DNA of 10,449 nt, from the NCBI GenBank assembly GCA_015679605.1, contig JAAAVE010000580.1, forward strand, positions 1-10,449. The letters are read 5' to 3'. Below are positions 6,674-10,449 of this stretch, piece by piece. The notes under the pieces were generated by a model, which ran no database searches, was not told the origin of the DNA, and saw only the letters and a program-made list of their open reading frames with translations. The stretch's first letter is position 1. The number at the start of each line of letters is the position of its first letter. The stretch comes from Podila epigama. Its lineage: Eukaryota; Mortierellomycota; Mortierellomycetes; Mortierellales; Mortierellaceae. Position numbers and translations under genes: made by a program.

Positions 6674-8176
6674 CTATGTGGCTGCCGCTTCGAGATGTTC
6701 CTCAATCTGCCGCCGAACCACTGTCCTAATGTACATGGCCCGTTGGTCGGGCTCAAGGTTTATCAACGTCTCACGAAGACTTTGCGGAATACTCTCTGGA
6801 GGCGTGATATCGGCCAAGGACGACGATGACGATGCCTTTTCCTTTACACCACTACCGCTGCCACCACCACCACTATTTGTTGCTGCATTTGCTTCTTGTG
6901 TCGTCGAGTGGTTGTTTGTGCGCGCTTTGGTGTGCTCTTCGAGTTTGTTGTGGAGTGCCTGAAATCGCCGGTGAAGAGTTTCAATGTTGTCGCGAACAAA
7001 AATCAACGTCTGTGGTACTGGTGCGACTAGAAAAATTGGAGGTGGGAGAAAAAAAATATGTTACTTTGTCTTTGTCAAAGTAATACCATTTCTCTAATGC
7101 CAGAATGAGAACTTCACAAGAAGAAAATATCGCCCAACACTTTACCATCGCTATATTCATTCATGGCATCCCGGAGAAACTGGATCTGATCTCGACATTG
7201 TAAAAGTTGTCTCCTACGCTTCTCTTCTAGCTCGAGCTCCTTTCTCAGTTTGAAGTTCAACGCCTTTGTCTATAAAGAAGAAGAAGAATAAAGTCCATAT
7301 GAACAACATGAAAAAATTGGTGTTAATGAATTTTCAAACGGCATATATAGCAGGATGATCACCATACTCGTAAAAAGTAGGACAGATACATGTGACATAC
7401 TGCAATGACCTGCCGCCGAAGGATAGCAAGATCTTCATCTAGTTCGTCCTCTCGTTCTTGAGCAAGATCGAAATCCAGTGCCTCGTAGTGTGGCAAGACC
7501 ACATCAACATCCTCAGGTACTCCAAAAATGTTTTTCAGTGCATATAGCTCGAACCGGTCAAAATTCTTGTCCACAGACGCCTCAAGTAGCGTCTCAAACT
7601 TGTGCATTCCCTATAATAATGTATTTTTTTTTCTCTGTTCTTGTTATTCGGTCTTGCCTTCTCTTCCATTTCCCGTTTTCCCACTGGTCTTGAGTAAATC
7701 CTACTTTTACACAAAGAACAAAGCAACCCTTTTTGGTTTCAAACCTTTTCACTCTCTTGCTTAATGTCGATGTGATGAGAGGGGTCGTTCTGGGTTATAT
7801 CTTGAAGCTGCAACTCTATAAACTCTTGGAGAGCCATCGAAGCTTGATAGATCATGTTGTTGACCGCGTTGATGACATCATCGACAAAGGACAGGGGTGA
7901 GAACCCAAAGTGTTCTGTTAGCAGCTGTTGTCGATGGACCTGACGGGCCTTGATCCACTGTTCTTGTTGTTGGTCTATCGTGAGAAAGTCGGATAGAGGT
8001 GTCTGCTGCTGTTGAGCTTGTCCTACACCATGACCAATGCTTCCTTTGTGTTGTGGAGCACCGTTGTTCTTTCTGATCGTTTGTATACTTGGGATACCAT
8101 GACCATCCTGTGTGTGTGCATAATGTCCCTGCCCTCGCCCCTGAATGTGAGCGTGATGTTGTGGTCGGGTTGACAT
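6674..8176 (-). CDS. MIS12: Kinetochore protein Mis12/Mtw1
   Basis: Subunit of the MIND/MIS12 complex, which links centromeric chromatin (CENP-C/Mif2) to the KNL1 and NDC80 microtubule-binding modules. Exons 8176-7745, 7610-7401, 7269-7146 and 7026-6674 join in phases 0, 0 and 1 to 372 residues. Introns are 134, 131 and 119 nt (donors GTTTGA, GTATGT, GTAAAG; all acceptors TAG). The family core is clear: TEHFGFSPLSFVDDVINAVN (87-106), then the hallmark KFETLLEASVDKNFDRFELY (148-167), ALKNIFGVP, followed by charged coiled coil (about 195-255) and APVPQTLIF...LHRRF (257-277). Compared with Mtw1 (about 290 residues) it has an extra His/Gln-rich N-terminus of roughly 70-80 residues with no internal ATG before the core. 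It also has an Asn/Gly/Ser linker (about 292-326) before a final charged helix. The start ATG has good context (accATGT). Divergent from NOT3. Confidence 0.95.
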
Positions 8177-8293
8177 GGTCTCAATGTAGGTTTCTTTTTT
8201 TGTGTCGCAAAGACGTTACGGACAAAGCCCAGGGCAGAGATTCCATCTATCCCAAAAAATATTACAGAGAGGCATATTCGGTGACGTTGTGAA

Positions 8294-8301
8294 ATCACGT
8301 G
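8294..8301. promoter_or_regulatory. CACGTG E-box of the Cbf1/CDEI form
   Basis: ATCACGTG fits RTCACRTG, the site bound by yeast Cbf1 and related bHLH factors. It lies 118 bases upstream of the MIS12 ATG and about 300 bases upstream of the NOT3 ATG. The sequence match is exact; binding is inference. Confidence 0.45.
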
Positions 8302-8344
8302 CAGGACCTGATTTCGCCCTTTTTTCTTGTTCAAACGCAACCCC

Positions 8345-8365
8345 ATGGAGCTCCACTTCCATTGA
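8345..8365 (+). other. Possible six-codon upstream ORF in the NOT3 leader
   Basis: ATG GAG CTC CAC TTC CAT TGA, in a ccccATGG context, ends 233 bases before the NOT3 start. It matters only if transcription begins upstream of 8345, which the sequence cannot show. Confidence 0.25.
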
Positions 8366-8598
8366 CCCATTCATACATTCACAACTCAAAACGCGCATCA
8401 ACCAGTAACTACAAACACGTCCATCCTTACCATCAAGAAAAGGGCATCAACCTCACACACACTCTCTTATTCACCAGATTCTTTTTATCTTTATTTTTTT
8501 TGCACCCTCCAGCAGTCCATCAAGATATCCATCAAACTCTCCATCAAAACACTCCGTCCATCCATCTATCCTCAACTGCAAACTATCCGTTTTCATCC

Positions 8599-10449
8599 AT
8601 GGCAACAAGGAAACTACAGAGTAAATGAACCATTGTCGTTTATTCAGCAGCACCGTTCCATTTTATCTCTCTCTTTTTTTTCCATCCTCCTCCTTTTTTT
8701 CGCCTTTGCGCTCTACCATCCTTCGACATCAACCAAAACAAGTATCTTTTTTGGGAGAGGATTGTCAACCGAGAGAAAAATAGAGACGGAATACTCATTT
8801 TTAACAATACTCCTCTACATCATTCCTCTTTTTTTTTTTCTTTTGTGCCTACTTTCTTTTCGAAAAATCCCTTGCCATGAACTCCTCGCGCAATGTTTCT
8901 CGCGTTATCCTTCAACTACAACCTCTTTATCTCTGGATCGCCAATACCTTCCAATGATAAAACCGATCCTCTCCTGGACGTTGGGTTGTCTCTCTCTTTC
9001 TCTATCTTTTTTTTCGCTTTCACGGGTATATTCTCGTCCAACTTTATTCTCTACACCCATGTTCTTTTTGACATGACATGGGTAAAAAAAAAACACCTTC
9101 CCCCTGGTATAACATTATGAATAATCGCCATTAGCCGAAATCGACAAGGTGCTAAAAAAAGTAGCCGAAGGCGTCGAAACGTTTGAAGAGATTTTTGAAA
9201 AGATTCAAACATCGACCAATGCGAATCAAAAGGAAAAGTATGAGTCTGACTTGAAAAAGGAGATCAAGAAGTTGCAACGGCAACGTGATCAGATCAAGAC
9301 TTGGATTTCTTCTAATGATATCAAGGATAAGCGTACGCTTATGGAGAATCGCAAGCTGATTGAACAGGTACATTTATTTTCGTGAATGAAAAATTATAAT
9401 GGAATTGACTCGTGTTTTTTTGGTCAAGTCAGTCTACAGATGAAAAATCAATGCCAACAAAAAAAAACGACAATGACAAATAATCTCTTTAAACTGTTCA
9501 ACTTTTTAAAAAAACCATATAGCAAATGGAAAAGTTCAAGGCTTGCGAAAAGGAAATGAAGACAAAGGCTTACTCGCGGGAAGGACTAAGTATGTCTGGA
9601 CGACTGGACCCCAAGGAAAAGGAAAAGGCAGAGACGTGTTCTTGGGTAACGGAACGAGTCGAGTCCCTCAACATCCAAATTGAGGCCCTGGAGGCCGAGG
9701 TCGAGACACTGCAGGCCAGCGCAAAGAAAGGCAAAAACAACCCTGCCAAAGAACGGATGACCGAGCTCGAGGAAAAGATTGAGCGGCATAAGTGGCACCA
9801 AGGGAGACTGGAGCTCATATTGCGGTTGCTTGAGAATGGACAGATTGACACTGAAAAGGTAGTGTAACTCGTGTTGGCCAATGTCATTGATGTACTGATT
9901 ATTATCGACATGGTCGACTTGTTTTTTTCATGATGACTTTTGTTTCTTACTTATTTTTCTTTTTACTCCTTGTTTCTGGAATGTGCACTAGGTTGTCAAC
10001 ATTCAAGAGGACGTGAACTATTATGTGGACGAAAACTTGGTAAGCATCCATTTCATGACTATTGCATGAAATGCTTTTTTTTTGAATGACAACCTCGCCC
10101 TCTAATACGCGTAACCTTTTGTCGTTGTTCTTTTTCTCAAGGATCCTGATTTTGCTGAAGATGATGAAATCTACACGGACCTGAACTTGGAAGAAGAAGA
10201 GGACTACTTTAATGTGGGCACGGAAGACCACCACTCAACGAGCCACGATCATGACCACGACAAACCCTCAAAAGATGACCATGATCACTCACATAAGCGT
10301 TCAAATAAAGATCAAGACTCTGAACCCAACCCATCACCAAGTCGGGGCAACAAGTCAGTACCAACGAAAAGTAAGTGAAGTTGGATTTTATTGAGCATAC
10401 TGACGATTAGGAATGGAGAATGAGGAAAAGGCTATGTATCTATTAGGAT
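8599..10449 (+). CDS. NOT3: CCR4-NOT complex subunit NOT3/NOT5 (CNOT3), 5' part (partial)
   Basis: N-terminal half of the CCR4-NOT scaffold subunit that acts in mRNA deadenylation, translation-coupled decay and transcription. Exons 8599-8620, 9135-9367, 9523-9858, 9992-10039 and 10142-10370 join in phases 1, 0, 0 and 0, giving 289 codons plus one base. [17 protein letters not shown] aligns to human CNOT3 MADKRKLQGEIDRCLKKV. Then come [37 protein letters not shown] and [14 protein letters not shown], a long coiled coil to about residue 195, [19 protein letters not shown] and the acidic [15 protein letters not shown]. This is the whole Not3 N-terminal domain. After it begins the low-complexity linker, here His/Asp/Ser-rich (242-265). 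The exon 5 donor is A|GTAAGT. A possible acceptor GATTAG (ending at 10410, after a TACTGAC branch-like site) would resume in frame with [13 protein letters not shown], but the intron would be only 40 nt. The C-terminal NOT box is outside the window. NOT3 and NOT5 cannot be separated from this half. Confidence 0.94.
8621..9134 (+). other. Long first intron (514 nt) of NOT3
   Basis: Donor A|GTAAAT after a 22-nt first coding exon; acceptor GCCATTAG|CC. Splicing gives MATRKLQTEIDKV, matching the family N-terminus without gaps. The intron is markedly T/C-rich (long T runs near 8690 and 8830) and several times longer than the gene's other introns (155, 133 and 102 nt). Hydrophobic ORFs inside it come from the T runs and lack ATG starts. 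Confidence 0.88.

Larger units (their letters stand above)
8177..8598. promoter_or_regulatory. Bidirectional promoter between MIS12 and NOT3
   Basis: 422 bases between the two start codons, so both genes must share or split this promoter. It contains ATCACGTG (8294-8301), TGACGT (8282-8287) and a plus-strand leader rich in C/A/T with CCATC repeats from about 8510 to 8570. No TATA box stands out in a convincing position for either gene. Confidence 0.7.

Noticed and set aside
8633-9076. 147-codon hydrophobic plus-strand ORF between NOT3 exons 1 and 2
   Set aside because: It has no ATG at its start and is produced by poly-T and CT tracts inside the NOT3 intron.

Overview
The window reads as nuclear DNA of a filamentous, early-diverging fungus. 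Most introns are 100-300 nt, with GT(A/T)-type donors and TAG/CAG acceptors. Intergenic DNA is AT-leaning and full of simple repeats, and all five genes are eukaryotic. Mucoromycota (Mortierella-like or Mucorales-like) is my best guess. It rests on general character and not on a diagnostic marker. I see no tRNA, rRNA, transposon, CRISPR array or prokaryotic operon structure.

Layout. (1) 42-745, minus: the 5' part of an oxysterol-binding-protein-related lipid-transfer protein of the KES1/OSH4 type. It is cut by the window start, and its first intron appears to be GC-AG. (2) 746-1821: divergent intergenic region with simple repeats and a cluster of GGCTGA elements. (3) 1822-3649, plus: a three-exon DUF89/ARMT1 (yeast HRT2/YMR027W-type) metal-dependent sugar-phosphate phosphatase. 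(4) 3650-4496: TG-rich 3' flank, 5-bp tandem repeats, then a G-poor leader. (5) 4497-6550, plus: a two-exon, 642-residue single-pass membrane protein with two PPxY motifs and three basophilic-kinase consensus sites. This is the least familiar gene here. (6) 6674-8176, minus: four-exon MIS12/MTW1 kinetochore protein, convergent with gene 5. (7) 8177-8598: compact bidirectional promoter with a CACGTG box. (8) 8599 to the window end, plus: NOT3/NOT5 (CNOT3) subunit of CCR4-NOT, starting with a 22-nt first coding exon and a 514-nt intron, cut by the window end.

The genes do not form one pathway: sterol/PI4P exchange, metabolite damage control, a probable ubiquitin-ligase adaptor, chromosome segregation and mRNA deadenylation are neighbours by chance or by shared promoters. 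All splice junctions were placed by hand from splice-site sequence, reading-frame continuity and remembered family alignments. The four internal gene models close in frame: 510, 642 and 372 residues for the complete ones, and 289 codons visible for NOT3. I did not find an obviously new multi-gene system. The PPxY membrane protein is the best candidate for undescribed biology.
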